This document shows, in pieces, positions 10,553 through 21,700 of a stretch of 64,000 nucleotides of DNA (position 1 is the first letter of the stretch; each line of letters opens with the position of its first letter). Made by a program: the position numbers and the translations under genes. The notes beneath the pieces were generated by a model. It was not told where the DNA came from and searched no databases. It saw only the letters and a list, made by a program, of their open reading frames with translations. This DNA is from Medakamo hakoo (taxonomy: Eukaryota; Chlorophyta; Trebouxiophyceae; Coccomyxaceae): positions 806,001-870,000 of the forward strand of contig CP089454.1 in the NCBI GenBank assembly GCA_026636295.1, in the 5' to 3' direction.

Positions 10553-11064
10553 ATGGTGTTTGGCCGTAAGCCGGCCCCACCCGCAGACGTAGACGCCACC
10601 GTCCTCAAGTCCGCGCGCAGTGCGTGCCACGCCGCCCGCGACGCGTGGAACGCGTGCCTGGACGCGTCCGGCGACACGCCGCGCACGCCCGCCGCGCTCG
10701 CCCGCGGCGAACCGGTGACTGTTCCACCGTCCTGCGCGCGGGCACGGGCCGCCTTTGAAGCGGCGTGCAGCAAGTCGTGGGTGAGTTTTCGTTCGTGGGG
10801 GTGGGCGCGGGCGTTGTCTCTTGCCAAGGCATTGCCTCCGGAACCGCCGTCCCGCACTCGCATCCAATCCATCCATCCCATCCATCCCTCCACTCTCGCC
10901 ATCGCCCCTAGGTCCACCACTTTGACGCCCTGCGCGTCAAGGAAGCCGACTTTTACCGGCGGGTGCAAGCCGGCATCGACGCGGCGGCCGCGCGGAAAGC
11001 GCCCGGCGTGCTGGCGGGCCAGGCGCAAGGGAGCGTGAAACAGCAACCAGGCGCAGCTCAGTGA
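10553..11064 (+). CDS. COA6: cytochrome c oxidase assembly factor COA6-like, twin CX9C/CX10C
   Basis: Exons are 10553-10780 and 10912-11064 (GTGAGT...CTAG, phase 0), giving 126 aa. The Cys pattern is exactly that of COA6 and COX6B-like intermembrane-space proteins: C25-x9-C35 (CHAARDAWNAC) and C61-x10-C72 (CARARAAFEAAC). These are followed by SKSWVHHFDALRVKEADFY, the counterpart of the human COA6 CPQQWIKYFDKRRDY block. COA6 family members help deliver copper to COX2 and are imported by the MIA pathway without a cleaved presequence, consistent with this N-terminus. A COX6B identity is less likely because the second pair is CX10C. The next gene starts 47 bp after this stop on the same strand. 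Confidence 0.85.
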
Positions 11065-11111
11065 GGGACTGTCACGGGACAACAGCAGCAGCAGCACCAG
11101 GCTTTCAGGGA

Positions 11112-11177
11112 ATGTCTGACGCCGGCTGGGCCCGGGGCCGGTCCCGGTCGCCTGGCGGGTGGCGTGGTGGTGGTGAG

Positions 11178-11219
<42 letters not shown>

Positions 11220-11762
11220 CGTGCGCGCTCGCGCTCGCGCTCGCCTGGCCGCGGCGGCGGCGGCGGCTGGGACGGGCGGGGCGGCCGGGACTACCGCCGC
11301 CGGTCCCGGTCCCGCGACCGCGAGCGTGACGACCGGGACGCCCGCCGATCGGACTGGCGGCGCCGGTCCCGGTCGCGGTCGCGGTCGCCGCGCCCGCACC
11401 CGCACCGCGACCGCGAGCGCGGCGGGCGCGGCCGGTCGCCGCCGCCCCCGCCGCCTGGCGCCGGCCCCCGCCCGCCCCCTCCCCCCGTCCCGCTGTCCGC
11501 GGCTCCACTCCCGCTGGACGCGGAACCCACGCCCGACGAGCTGCTGGCCATGGCGGCTTTTTCGCTGCCGGCCGGCTTCGCGACGACCGCCAACACGCAC
11601 GTGGACGACCCGGCTGCCAACGCGGGCGGCGTGTCGCTCGCCAAGAAGAAGCGGAAGGCCCGGCAGTACATGAACCGTAAGGAAGGGTTCAACAAGCTGT
11701 TGCCAGGCGAGACGAGTGACGGGCGGGTGTTTAAAAAGAAGCGGGACGCGCCGGAGAGATGA
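11112..11762 (+). CDS. SNRNP27: U4/U6.U5 tri-snRNP 27 kDa protein (SNRNP27/RY1)
   Basis: A single exon of 216 aa. The N-terminal half is an RS domain (RSRSP, RERDDRD and many SR/RD pairs) with a poly-Gly run encoded by a GGC repeat at 11178-11219. The C-terminal block is diagnostic: ELLAMAAFSLPAGFATT, then NTHVDDPAANAGGVSL, then KKRKARQYMNRKEGFNK, matching the conserved RQYMNRKGGFN end of human SNRNP27. The family acts in the tri-snRNP and influences 5' splice-site choice. The start at 11112 is the first ATG giving the MSDAGWARGRSRSP RS start; an in-frame ATG at 11061 overlaps the COA6 stop and is less likely. The short spacing from COA6 (47 bp) leaves little room for an independent promoter. 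Confidence 0.88.
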
Positions 11763-11864
11763 GGTGGGACGGGCGGCGGAGGGGTCTCTGGTGGGTGCAA
11801 GAAAAAAAAAAGGCAAGGCGGACAGACAACACACACAGGAAAGGGCGCCACTGCTCACAGGCCG

Positions 11865-11906
11865 CACACACACACACGCACACACACCCACACCCACACC
11901 CACAAG
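11865..11906. repeat. CA-rich microsatellite
   Basis: CACACA and CCCACA units lie in the convergent gap between SNRNP27 and the RING ligase, after a 10-A run at 11802-11811. Confidence 0.8.
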
Positions 11907-11939
11907 AGCACATGCCCTACATCCCATAAAAAAGAATCG

Positions 11940-13723
11940 TCATGCGCGGCGGCGGCGGGCCGCTCCGCGCGCGCTGCCGCCACCGCCGTCGCCATCCCGC
12001 CCGCGCGCGCTGGCCGCTGGTGCTCGCCCTCCTCCTTCGCCGCCGCTGCCGCTACTGTCGTCCGTCTCCCACTCGCTGCTGTCACCACTGTCGCTGTCGG
12101 ACACCGTCTCCCAGCTGGACGAGCCGCCGGAGGAGGAGGCGTCCGCACGGTCGCGGGCGGCGCGGTCGCCACGGCGCCCGCCACGACCGCCACCCTCCTC
12201 CTCACTCCACTCCGAGCTGCCGCCGGAAGAGCCCGAGCCGGGCTCGCTTTCCTCACCGTCGTCGTCATCCCCAGACATGGAGGCCGTGGCGGAGCTGGTG
12301 GCGCCAGAGCCATCGTCGTCGTCGTCGTCGTCGTCGTCGTCAGAGCTGTCGTCGTCGTCGTAGCCAGAGCCAGAAAAGTCTTCGCTGTCGGTCTCATCGC
12401 CAAACCCGTCGGAGTCGGTGTCGGCGCCGCCAGTGTCGTCGTCGTCGTCGTGGCGCGCACCCGCGTGCGGGGCGCGGCCACGCCCGCCGCCGCGGAACAG
12501 GGCGGCGAAGGCGTCGCGGACGGCGTCGGGCACGGCGTCTGGGCCCGGGCCAGGCGGGCCGGCGCCGGCGCCGCCGTGGCCGTCGCCCGCGCCGCCGCCG
12601 CGGCCACCCAGGGGGCCCAAGGCGCCCGCCAGCGCGCGGGCCAAGGCAGAGCCGATGTCGTAGCCCACCCCGACGCCGACGCGCGCATCTCCGCCGCCGC
12701 CACCGCCGCCGCCGCCGTCGCCGTGCGGGCGGTTGGAGCCCGCGGCGCCCGGCGGGTCGCCGGCGCCGTCGCCCTCACCGTCGCCCCGCCCGCGCTCCGC
12801 GCTGGACCGCCGGGGTGTGCGCTGCCGCGGCTCGCCCGCTTCCAGCGCCGCCCGGCACACGGGGCACGTGTGGTTGGAGTGCAGCCACGGTTCCAGGCAG
12901 CCCCAGTGGAAGGCGTGGCCGCACGGCGGGAGCGTGCAGGCCCCTTCCCCGGCTTCGTAGGCGGCCAGGCAGATGGGGCAGGCCTCGCCCACGGCCGGGG
13001 CCGGCGGCGCTGGGGCGCCGCCAGCGGCGCCCGCCACACCGCCGCCCCCCCCGCCGACCTGGACGACCGACGACCGCAGCTGCTCCAGCGCCGCCTCACT
13101 CGTCGGGACGACGGGCGGCTCGTGCGCCCGGCCCAGCCGGTCTAGGATGGCGTCCATGTTGCGGCCAAGGGCGTAGTCGCCCAGGTTGAATCTGTGTGTG
13201 TGGGTGCGTGGGGGCGGACGGGCGTCAGAGGAGGAGAGAGGGGGCGGGAGCGGGAGGGGGGGCGGTGAGGTGGTGCGGGAAGTTAGCACGGCCGCGCGCG
13301 GACACGGGACGGGAAAAAAAAGGAAAGATAAACGCACCCGCCCCCGCCACCCTCGGCGCCCATGCCCAGCACGGCTTGGAGCATGGCCACCATGCCGCCG
13401 CCCGCGCCGTCCGGCCCGCCCGCGCCCATCACCGCCCGCATCAGGTCTTCAAAGTCCAGGGCAACGACGGCGCCGCCCTGGCCTGCGTGCTCCCACCGCG
13501 CCCGCGGGCCGCCGCGCCGGCGCCCGCCCTCGGCGCCCGCGTCGCGAGCCGCGCGTGTAGCCAGGCGCTCGGCCGTGCGCAAGGGCAGGCGCTCCACAAA
13601 GTCGGAGCCGCACACGGAACAGAGCGGCGGCGGAGCATTGGGTTCGTCGGCTGCGCCGTCGGTGTTGACGGGGGCCGCGGACGAGCAGGCGTGGCAAAAG
13701 ATGCCGTCGGCCGCGTCGGCCAT
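11940..13723 (-). CDS. RING-H2 E3 ubiquitin ligase, RNF126/RNF115 (BCA2) type
   Basis: Exons (complement) are 13723-13338 and 13191-11940 (donor GTGCGT, phase 2), giving 545 aa. The N-terminal zinc ribbon is typical of the RNF126/RDUF group: IFCHACSSAAP then LCSVCGSDFVERL. A conserved linker spans the intron (FNLGDYALGRNMDAILDRL), then the RING-H2 reads CPICLAAYEAG, LPPCGHAFHWGCLEPWL and HTCPVC (C3H2C3). The family ubiquitinates misfolded, BAG6-bound and endosomal clients. The C-terminal half is low-complexity and acidic, with Asp/Ser/Gly runs encoded partly by a TCG repeat at 12313-12341. This tail is much longer than in animal RNF126 (about 311 aa). It is divergent from RBM22. Confidence 0.9.
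12313..12341. repeat. TCG trinucleotide repeat coding for poly-Asp
   Basis: About nine GTC/TCG units on the + strand encode an Asp run in the acidic tail of the RING ligase on the minus strand. Shorter units follow at 12349-12361. Confidence 0.9.
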
Positions 13724-13989
13724 GGTGGTGGGATGTGCGCGCCCGAGGGCGTGCGAGCAGGAAAAAAAGACGAGGGGAACGCGCCGCCCCCCGCCTCCTT
13801 TTTCTTTGCGTACAAGAGCGAGGTGTGTGCAGGCGCGCGCTCTCCCAGCCAGCCAGACTGCTGTTTGCACGCAGCCGAGCGTGCCCTGTGTCGGTGCGCG
13901 CCACGGGAAGTTTCGCGGGGTCGCACCTCACCCCACGCGCGCGGCCGGTTGCCCTCCCTCCTCTCCGCCGCAACGCAGGGGGTCCAGCC
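13724..13989. promoter_or_regulatory. divergent promoter region, RNF126-like / RBM22
   Basis: These 266 bp lie between start codons, with a 7-A run at 13762-13768 and a T-rich patch near 13800. Confidence 0.45.
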
Positions 13990-15851
13990 ATGTCCGCGGC
14001 CGGCACCCGCGACCCGGACGCGGACGGGTGGGAACGGTCCGACTTTCCAATCGTGTGCGACACGTGCCTGGGGCCCAACCCGTACGTGCGCATGCAGCGG
14101 GTGAGTTTGCAGGGTGTTGAGAGGGCTGTGCGTGGGTGGGCGGGAAGGGGCGTGGGGCGCGCGTCGAGGCTCTGCGGGACGGCTGCGAAAAGCATTTGGC
14201 CGACGGCGGCGGCGCAGCGAAGGAAAGAAAAAAAAACTCACGCTCCCCACCCAACCCACGCACGAATAGATCCCATTCGGCGGCCAATGCCACGTATCCG
14301 GTCGGCCGTACACCGTCTTCAGGTGGAAGCCGGGCGCGGACGCGCGGTGCGTTTCCTTTGGGCGGTGTTTTTTTTTCGGCGGCGGCGGACACACGACCGG
14401 CCGCAACCCCGGGCCAACGCCCAACCTTCGGGGGGTCCCATCCCCGCCCCCGCCCCGCCCCGCACTCACGCCGCCACCCTCCCCCTCCCCCCCTCAACCC
14501 GGACAGGTACAAGAAGACCATCATCTGCCAGGAAGTCGCCAAAGCCAAAAACGTGTGCCAGGTCTGCCTGCTGGATCTGTCGTACGGCGTCCCCGTCGCC
14601 GTCCGCGACCAGCTGCTGGGCGTGGAAGCGGACCCGCTGGCCGCGACGTCCGCCGTCGGACGGGAGTGGGCGCTGACGGAGGCGGCGCGGGCGGGCACGC
14701 TGGGCCAGGAGATTGTCGCGGCGGAAGCTGCCGCGGCGGGCGCGGGCGGCAGTGGCGCGGGCGCCGCGAAACCCGCGGGCGTGGAGGCACTGGAGCGCCT
14801 TGCGGCCCGCCAACCTTACTACGACCGCAACAAGGCCAAGGTGTGCACCTTTTTCGCCAAAGGCCAGTGCAACCGCGGCCGCGCCTGTCCGTACCGGCAC
14901 GAACTGCCGTCGACGGGCCCGCTGTCGAAGCAGCACATGACGGATCGGTACCACGGCGTCAACGACCCCGTGGCTGAAAAGCTGATGGGGAGCCTGGCCG
15001 CGAAAGCCGCGAAAGCCGCCGCGCCGCCTGAGGACACGTCCATCACCACACTCTACGTGGGCGGCCTGGCGCCCGCCGCGACGGAGGGCGACGTCCGCGA
15101 CGCGTTCTCCCCCTACGGCGAGCTGGCGGGCGTGCGGCGGGTGGACGAGCGCGGGTGCGCCTTCGTCACCTTCGCCGCCCGGGCGGACGCGGAGAGGGCG
15201 GCCGCTGCTTTGGCGGGCAAGCTGGTCATCCGTGGGAGTGCGGCCAAACTGCTGTGGGGCCGGCCGACGGCGCAGGGAGGCGGCGGCGGCGGCGGCGGCG
15301 CGGGTCCATCGTCGTCGGCCGGGCCGCCGCCGCCGCCCGTGGCGGGCTGGGGCGGGCACGGCGTCCCTGGCCCGCGCCCAGCGTACGCGTCCATGGACCC
15401 GACCGCCCAGGGCGCGCGCCTACCAGGTGGTGGGCCGGGCGGGCCTCCGCCGGGGTGGGGCGGGCCTCCGCCGGGGTGGGGCGGGCCACCGCACGGCGGT
15501 TGGTGGGGCGGGCCACCACCTCCTCCGGGCGCGTGGGGTGGGCCACCACCTCCTCCGGGCGCGTGGGGTGGGCCGCCACCTCCCGGCGTGCGGGGTGGTG
15601 GCGGACCACAGCCGCCGCCCGGGCCCAGGCGCGGGCGTGGTGGTGGCGGCCGCGGCGGCGGTGGTGGCGGTGGCAGCGGCTGCGGCCGCGGCGGGCGTGG
15701 CAGCGACCGCCCTCCCGCCGCTGCCGCGTCCACTGACCGGCCCAAGCGGGCACCGCCTGCGTCCTCGCCGCCTGCTGACGCCGCGCCTCCTGCGAGTGGC
15801 GGTCGGGCGACGCGCAGCAGCAAGCGGGCGAAAGCGGACGGGGATGAGTGA
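13990..15851 (+). CDS. RBM22: pre-mRNA splicing factor RBM22/SLT11 (Cwc2-like)
   Basis: Exons are 13990-14100, 14270-14346 and 14507-15851 (phases 0 and 2), giving 510 aa. RBM22 belongs to the NineTeen-related complex and contacts U6 and the intron in the catalytic spliceosome. The start is very plant-like (DADGWERSDFPIVC), followed by an N-terminal Cys region (CDTCLGPNPYVRM, RPYTVFRWKPG, KNVCQVCLLDLSYGVP). Then come a CCCH finger (CTFFAKGQCNRGRACPYRH, from about residue 176), the conserved MTDRYHGVNDPVAEKLM, and one RRM (ITTLYVGGLAP to KLLWGRP, about 242-315). The tail has Pro/Gly/Trp repeats and RGG-like Gly/Arg. Two of the eight Cys of the N-terminal zinc region are replaced (CHVS and CQEV where relatives have CKIC and CQTC). 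Confidence 0.93.
15431..15600 (+). repeat. short tandem repeats coding for Gly-Pro-Pro-Pro-Gly-x-Trp units
   Basis: Back-to-back GGGCGGGCCTCCGCCGGGGT units (two copies near 15441-15485) are followed by two copies of a 30-bp CCACCACCTCCTCCGGGCGC unit. They give PPPGWGG and PPPPPGAWGG repeats in the RBM22 tail. Confidence 0.85.
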
Positions 15852-16069
15852 CGGTCACGCGGGTGGGTTGCAAAAAAAAAAAGAACAGAACGAACAAGTT
15901 TTTCTTTTTCCCTCACTCCTCCCATTTCACTCGCCGAGGAGGGGGCTGGTCTGTCCCCGCTGCCCTGCACGGTTGCGCGATCTAAACGACCGCTCGCACA
16001 GCCTCGCGTCGAGCGCCGAGCGAAAAAGCGGCAAGGGCGCCGGGCCCGTCCTAAAACTGGACGGGAGCA

Positions 16070-17297
16070 ATGGACGGCGCTCCCTGGCGCCCATCCTTCA
16101 TCACGCCGTCCTTGGCCGTCGGCGGCCTGGACTGTCTGGCTGGGGCGGGTGAGGCAGGCGTCACCCACATCGTGGTAAGTCATGGGAGCAGAGGCGAGGA
16201 GGGGGGAAGCTCCGCACGGTCGGTTGTTGTCGTGCCCGGGTGCATTCGCTCCACCTAGCCACCCCCACCCCCCCTCCTCTCCCATCCATCACCAGTCCGT
16301 CATCAACGGCCTGTCCCTGGCCGACCTGCCCCCCAGCCCCGGCCTGGACCTGCCTGCCTCGCACCGTCTGCTGGTCGACCTGGCGGACGAGGAGGGCGCG
16401 GACCTGCTGGGCGCCCTGCCCCGCGTCGTGGCCTGGGTGAGGGACGCGTCGCCGCCCGTCCTCCTAGTGCACTGCGTGGCGGGCGTGTCCCGTTCCGCGG
16501 CCGTGTGCGCTGCCCTGCTGATGGCGGGCGGAGTGCACGTGACGGCTGCAGGCGCGCTCGCGGCCGTCGCGGCCGCCCACCCGCCGGCCGACCCGAACCC
16601 GGGCTTCCGCGCGCAGCTGGGTGTGTGGGAGGGCCGCGTGGCCGGCGGGCCGGAGCCTCCCGCCGCCCGGGCGTGGGCGGCCGCCCGGCTCGGGGAAGCC
16701 GTAGCGGCGGGGGAGGGCCCGGGCGCCGACATGGCGGCGCTGCTGGCTGCGCTGCCCGCCCTGCCGCCCGACCAAGCGGCGGCGGGCTCTCGCGGCGGCG
16801 GCGGCGGCGCCGGGACCCCCGCCCCGGCCCCCGCCACGCTCTACCGCTGCCGCGCCTGCCGCCGGCTGGTCGCCACGTCCGACCACGCGGTTCCTTTGCC
16901 GGACCCGCCCTCTCACGTGCCCGCCTTCAAAGGCAAGGACAAGCGGCGGGGCGGCGGCGGCGCCCCTACCCCAGCGCCGCCACGGGCCGGCGGCGCCCCG
17001 CTCGGGAGCGACGGGTCCTCCCTGTTCGTCCAGCCCCTGCGCTGGATGTTTGATGGGGCGGGCGACGCCGGCGGTCCCCTGCCCACGTCCGGCAAGCTGT
17101 CCTGCCCCGGGTGCGCGGCCCGGCTCGGCGCCTTCAACTGGGCGGGCGGCCAGGCGGCCGACGGGGCGTGGGTGGTGCCAGCCTTCCAACTCCACCTGAG
17201 CCGCCTCGACGCGTTTGCGAGTGGGGGCGGAGGGGGCGCAGAGGGCGGGCCGTGCCCGCCCGTTCCCGGCGTCCGCCTGCCGGCGAGGCTCTTGTAG
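16070..17297 (+). CDS. dual-specificity phosphatase YVH1/DUSP12 type
   Basis: Exons are 16070-16174 and 16296-17297 (GTAAGT donor, phase 0), giving 368 aa. The phosphatase domain begins at the N-terminus (ITPSLAVGGLDCL). Its P-loop is HCVAGVSRSAAV with catalytic Cys95. The C-terminal zinc-binding domain identifies the family: LYRCRACRRLVAT, FVQPLRWMFDG, GKLSCPGCAARLGAFNWAG and WVVPAFQLHLSRLD. In yeast and animals YVH1 joins late pre-60S ribosomes to release Mrt4 and place the P-stalk, a job carried by the zinc domain. The usual CxCGxW just before the PAF block reads AADGAW here, so two zinc-ligand Cys are absent. A poly-Gly/Pro linker separates the domains. Confidence 0.9.
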
Positions 17298-17388
17298 AAG
17301 GCAGAAACAGGTGCAACACACACGAAACATGGCAGGCGCTCTCTGTGCCCGTGCGCACCGACCCCCCCCCCTTCTCTAGCTCCACTCC

Positions 17389-18665
17389 TCACCGGCGCCG
17401 TTTCGGCCGCCCAGACGCCTCCCCACCACCGCCGCCGCCGCCGCCGCCGGCGCCGCCGTCCTCGTCCATGGAATCCGGCGTGCCTTCACCCAGGGCGACA
17501 GCGTCGCTGCCGCCCGCGTCGGGCGCGTCCGCACCGCCCGCGGGCTGGCCAGCGGAGGACGGGCCTGCAGCTGCGGCGCTGCCGCCACCGCCACCCCCGC
17601 GCGCTGTGGGCCCGCCCGCGTTCTCGCCCGCCGCCAGGTCCAGGGTCGCCGCCGCGCGCGCGTCTGCGGCCGCGCTCGCGGCAGCGGCAGCCGCGCCCGC
17701 CGCAGCCGCCGCGCCCGCCACGGCCCGGTCCGCGGCGGACCGCAGGCGCGCCTCCACGGCGCGGGCGGCCGCGGCCCAGGCGGCCAGCCCGGCCGCCAAG
17801 CCCGCCACGTCGCCCGGGCGCACGTCCCGTGGGGCGGCGCCCTCCACGTGCAGCGCGCCCGCCGCGGCGTCCAGCCGGCCCGTCACCAGCCCCGCGTACA
17901 GGCCGCCGTGCGTGATGAAGGCCTCCACCGCCGCGGCCGTCGTGCCGCGCGGGCTGTCGCCCCCCAAGTCCAAGCCCGCCGCGACGGCCGCGTACGGCAG
18001 GGGCCGGCCCGCGGACGCGCCGGCTAAAGAAGCGAGCGTCAGCTGTTTGAGCTTGTACGCTTGAGCGTCTGAGAGCGGGGGCAGGCGGGCGGACGCGGCT
18101 GTGTTTGTGTTTTTGTGTTTTGGGTCGGTGGGTGGGTGGGTGAGCAGGGGGCTGGTCTTCGTGCCGCGGACCGCGCCCGCCGCCCCTCCATTCTCGCACC
18201 TTTGTAGTCGGCCCACGTGCCGTATGCAAACAGCTCCAGCAGGTCCAGCCAGGGCGCCTGGTCCGTGCCGGCGAGCTGCGAGTGTTGTTGCGTGTTGGGG
18301 AGATAGAGAGAAGGGGAGGCGGGGGGCGGTTGAGAGAGGCGCTGCGCGCGCGGCCGCGTTTTGTTTTCGCCGTCGTGTGAACGATGGCAGGGCGCGCCCA
18401 CACCTGCTCCACGCCGCGATGGAACATGTGTGAAGCCGTGTGACTCTGGTGGGCGTGTCACAGCCCAGCCAAACCCAAACCCGCCCGTGTCCTTGTCGCG
18501 CACCTCGGCAATGCTCGGCACGTCGAGCAGTTCAGAGAAAACAAAGAGTCCCGGCTCAGACGTCGCCCGGCGGATGAGGTCGGCGGCCGTCTTGCCGCCG
18601 CGGGAAGCCTTGGCCAGAAGCAGGAAGGGTTCCAGCAGGGCGGGCGGGGAGGTGGCGGCCGTCAT
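17389..18665 (-). CDS. CSN7: COP9 signalosome subunit 7
   Basis: Exons (complement) are 18665-18504, 18275-18200 and 18098-17389 (phases 0 and 1), giving 315 aa. It follows human COPS7 closely: EPFLLLAKASRGGKTAADLI, then GLFVFSELLDVPSIAE, LLELFAYGTWADYK across intron 2, LPPLSDAQAYKLKQLTLASL and the winged-helix part of the PCI domain (LVTGRLDAAAGALHVE, RDVRPGDVAGLAAGLAAW). CSN7 is a scaffold PCI subunit of the CSN, which removes NEDD8 from cullins. The C-terminal tail is Ala/Gly-rich and ends RPKRRR, a possible nuclear signal. It converges on YVH1 (91 bp between stops) and is divergent from the OPR-RAP gene. Confidence 0.92.
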
Positions 18666-18792
18666 TGTGTGTTGCTTTCTTCATTCGGCAGTGTGAGTGA
18701 GCGGCGGGCATTCATCCGCTCTCTCCACAAAAAAAAAGGCGCGACCCGGCACGTCGCTGCCCGCCGCCTTGGCCAACCGATTGCTTTGGCCG
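18666..18792. promoter_or_regulatory. divergent promoter region, CSN7 / OPR-RAP
   Basis: About 127 bp lie between starts, with a 9-A run at 18729-18737. The exact OPR-RAP start is uncertain, so the boundary may shift by some tens of bases. Confidence 0.4.
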
Positions 18793-21700
18793 ATGCCGGA
18801 CCCTGGTATGACCAGGCCAGGCGGCGCCCGGGCGCATGGGCGCCCGCCCACGCCTGGCAGCGGCGGCGGTTTGCGATGGCGGCCGCGCCTAGGCACGGCG
18901 CCGCCGCGCCCTCTCCTCGTGGCCGCCCGTCAGCCGCCGCCTCACCCGCCACGCCGGCGCCGGCCGCGGCCTGAGCCAGACAGCCTGGACTGGGATGGCG
19001 AACGGGTGGCGAGTGGCGAGACCGGCGCGGCGTCATCCAGCGCCCGCCCGCAGCAGCAGCAGCAGCGGCGCGCCACCACCCCCACCCCGCCACCATCCTC
19101 CCCGCCCGGCCCACTGCCCGCCTGGGAGACGGCCGCGGACCGGTATGCCATCGCGTCGCCCGACTACTCTTCAGGCCCTGACTTCGCGGACGACTTCCGG
19201 CGCATGTTCCTGAGTGCGGAAGAGGGCGGCCTGGGCGGCGGGCGGGCCGAGCCGCGCGCGGCCGCGCCGCCGTCCCAGGCGAGCGCGGACGAAGACGAAG
19301 GAGAGGGCGACGACGACGGGGACGGCGGGGCGCCCCCACCTGGGGACGCCCGCCCGCCTGAAGAGGCGTTCGCGGCCTCGTGCCTGCACGCCCTCCGGTC
19401 GGCGTCAAGCCCAGACGAGCTGGAAGCCGCGCTGGCGGCGGCTGCGGCTGCTTCGCCCTCCACGACCGACGACCGCCACCTCGACGCCGCGCTCGCGTCC
19501 GCGGTCCGCCTGCGCCGCAAGGCGGGCGCAGGGTGCCTAAGCGCTGGCGCGGCCACCGCCTTGTCCACCCTGGCGTCTGCGCACGCGCCGGCTTTACCGC
19601 CGGGCCCGGGCGCGACCGCCCTGCGCCGGGCCGCGGACTTGGCCGCTGCAGAGGCTGGCGGCGCCCCGCCCGCCCGGCCCGCGCTCTCCGCCGCCCTCGT
19701 CGTCGCGGCGGCAGTTGGAAAGTGGAAGCCGGCCGACTTGGCCCCCGCCGACGCGGCGGCCGCCCTGACGGGCCTGGCCCGCCTGGCGCCGCTGGTGCAG
19801 GGCGGTGGCGGGCCGACGCCCGCGCCCGCGCTCCCCGTCCCGCCCGCCTGGCCGTCGTCCCTCGCCCGGACCGCTTTCGCCGACCCGGCGGGCGTGGCTG
19901 CGGCCCTGGCCTCCGCCCCCAACCCAGGCGCCGCGGCCGCCTCCCTGCTCGCCGCGTGCGTGGGCTTGGGCGTGCGCCCACCGCCTGGCTTGGCCGCCGG
20001 CTGCGCGGCCGCCCTGGCCGCCGACGCGCCCGCCTTGAGCGCCACGCCGCCTGGCGCCCTGGCGACGGGCGCCTGGTGCGTGGCCACGCTGTGGGGCGGT
20101 GGGGAGGAGGGAGGAGGCGGGGACCAAGGCGGCGGACCGGCCGCGTCGTTGGTCGCGGCCCTGGCCGACGAAGCGGCCGGCCGGCTGGGGCCGACGCCCG
20201 CGCCCATTGCAGACGCGCCCGCGCCCTTCACCCCGGCCGACCTGGTCGCCCTGGCCTGGGCGGTGGGCGAGGTGGCGGACGGCCCTGGCCTGGCGCCCGC
20301 CGCCCTGGCCCTCGTGGGCGCGGCCGTGGAGCGCGGCGGCGGCGGCGGCGCCGCCGCCGCCCTGTCCCTGGCGGACGGCGCGCGCCTGGCATGGTGCCTC
20401 GCCCGGGCGTGCGGGCCGGACGGCGGGTCGGCCGCGTCCGCCGCCGCCGCTGCTCCCACGCTCACCGCCGCCGCAGCAAGTGACGCCACTCGTCGGGCGG
20501 GCGGCGACCTGGCGGCGTCCCTGGCGTCGGGCCTGGGCGGCGAGCTGGCCGCGCTCGCGGACGCCGCGCCGGGCTCCCTCCCCCCCACGTGCGGCGCGGA
20601 CGTCTCCCTGCTGGCCTGGGCGCTGGCCCGCCTGGACGCGCCGCTGGACCCGGGCGCCGCCGCCGCGCTGGGCAGCGCGGCGGGAGCGGTCGCGGGCGTG
20701 GCCGGCGCCCTGGACGCCCGCACGGGCCCGGCGCTCGCGTGGGCGCTCGCCCGCCTGGCGGCGCGCCCCGCGGCGGGCGGCCCGCTGCCCGCCGGCCGTG
20801 CGCCGCTCGGCCTCACCCCGGCCGCCGTCGACGCGTTGGCGGCCGCCCTGGTGCCGCTGGCCCCCGCCATGAGCCCGGGCGGCGTGACGGACGCGGCCCG
20901 AGCGCTCGCCGCGCTGTGGGGCGGCAGCGGCGCGGACGCGGCCGCCCCGTCCGTCCGGCCGCGGGCGGCCACGCGCGCCGCGCTCATGCGCGCGCTGGGT
21001 GACCGCGCGGCGGCCACCCTGCCCTCCTTCCACCCCGACGACGTCCTCCGCCTGCTGACGGCCTTTGCGTCGACGGGGTGGACGCACGGCCGCCTGCTGT
21101 CCGCTGCGGACGACTGGGCGCAGGCCCGCCTGGCGGCGCTGCCGCCGGAGCCGCTGGCTGCGGCGTTGGGTGCCCTGGCACGGCTGGGGGGCCCCCGCCC
21201 CCTGTCCGCGCCCGCGCTCGCCGTCGCGGCCGACGCGGCGGCGGCCCGGGTGCGCGCCTTCACGCCCGACCAGCTCGGCCTCGCGGCGTGGGGCCTGGCC
21301 CGCCTGGGCGCGCCGGGCGGATCGGGCGGCGAGGCCTCCTTCGCCGCGGGCTTGGCGGCGCGGTTGGCAGCCGACCCGGCGGCCTTCCCCCCCAAGCCGC
21401 TGGCCAACTGCGTGTGGGCGCTGGCCCGGTGGGGGCCGGGCGCGCCGGGGCCGGGCGCCGCGCTCGACGCCGTGGCGGCCGACCTGGCGTCTCCGCCGCG
21501 GCTGGCGTCCGTGGAACCCAAGGGCCTGGCCTCCCTGCTGTGGAGCCTGGGCATGCTTTGCGGCGGTGGTAGGGGTGGGAACGCTGCCGAGCACTCTGAC
21601 AGCCCCGGCGCGCCGGCCGACGGCGCCGGTGCCGCGGCGGCGCTCCCCATCACCCCGCCGCTCGCCGCGGGCGTCCGCGCCCTGGCCGGCGCCGCCGCCG

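Noticed and set aside
11165-11220. GGC repeat as a possible regulatory CGG-type repeat
   Set aside because: It lies inside the SNRNP27 coding frame and simply encodes poly-Gly, as is common in RS proteins.
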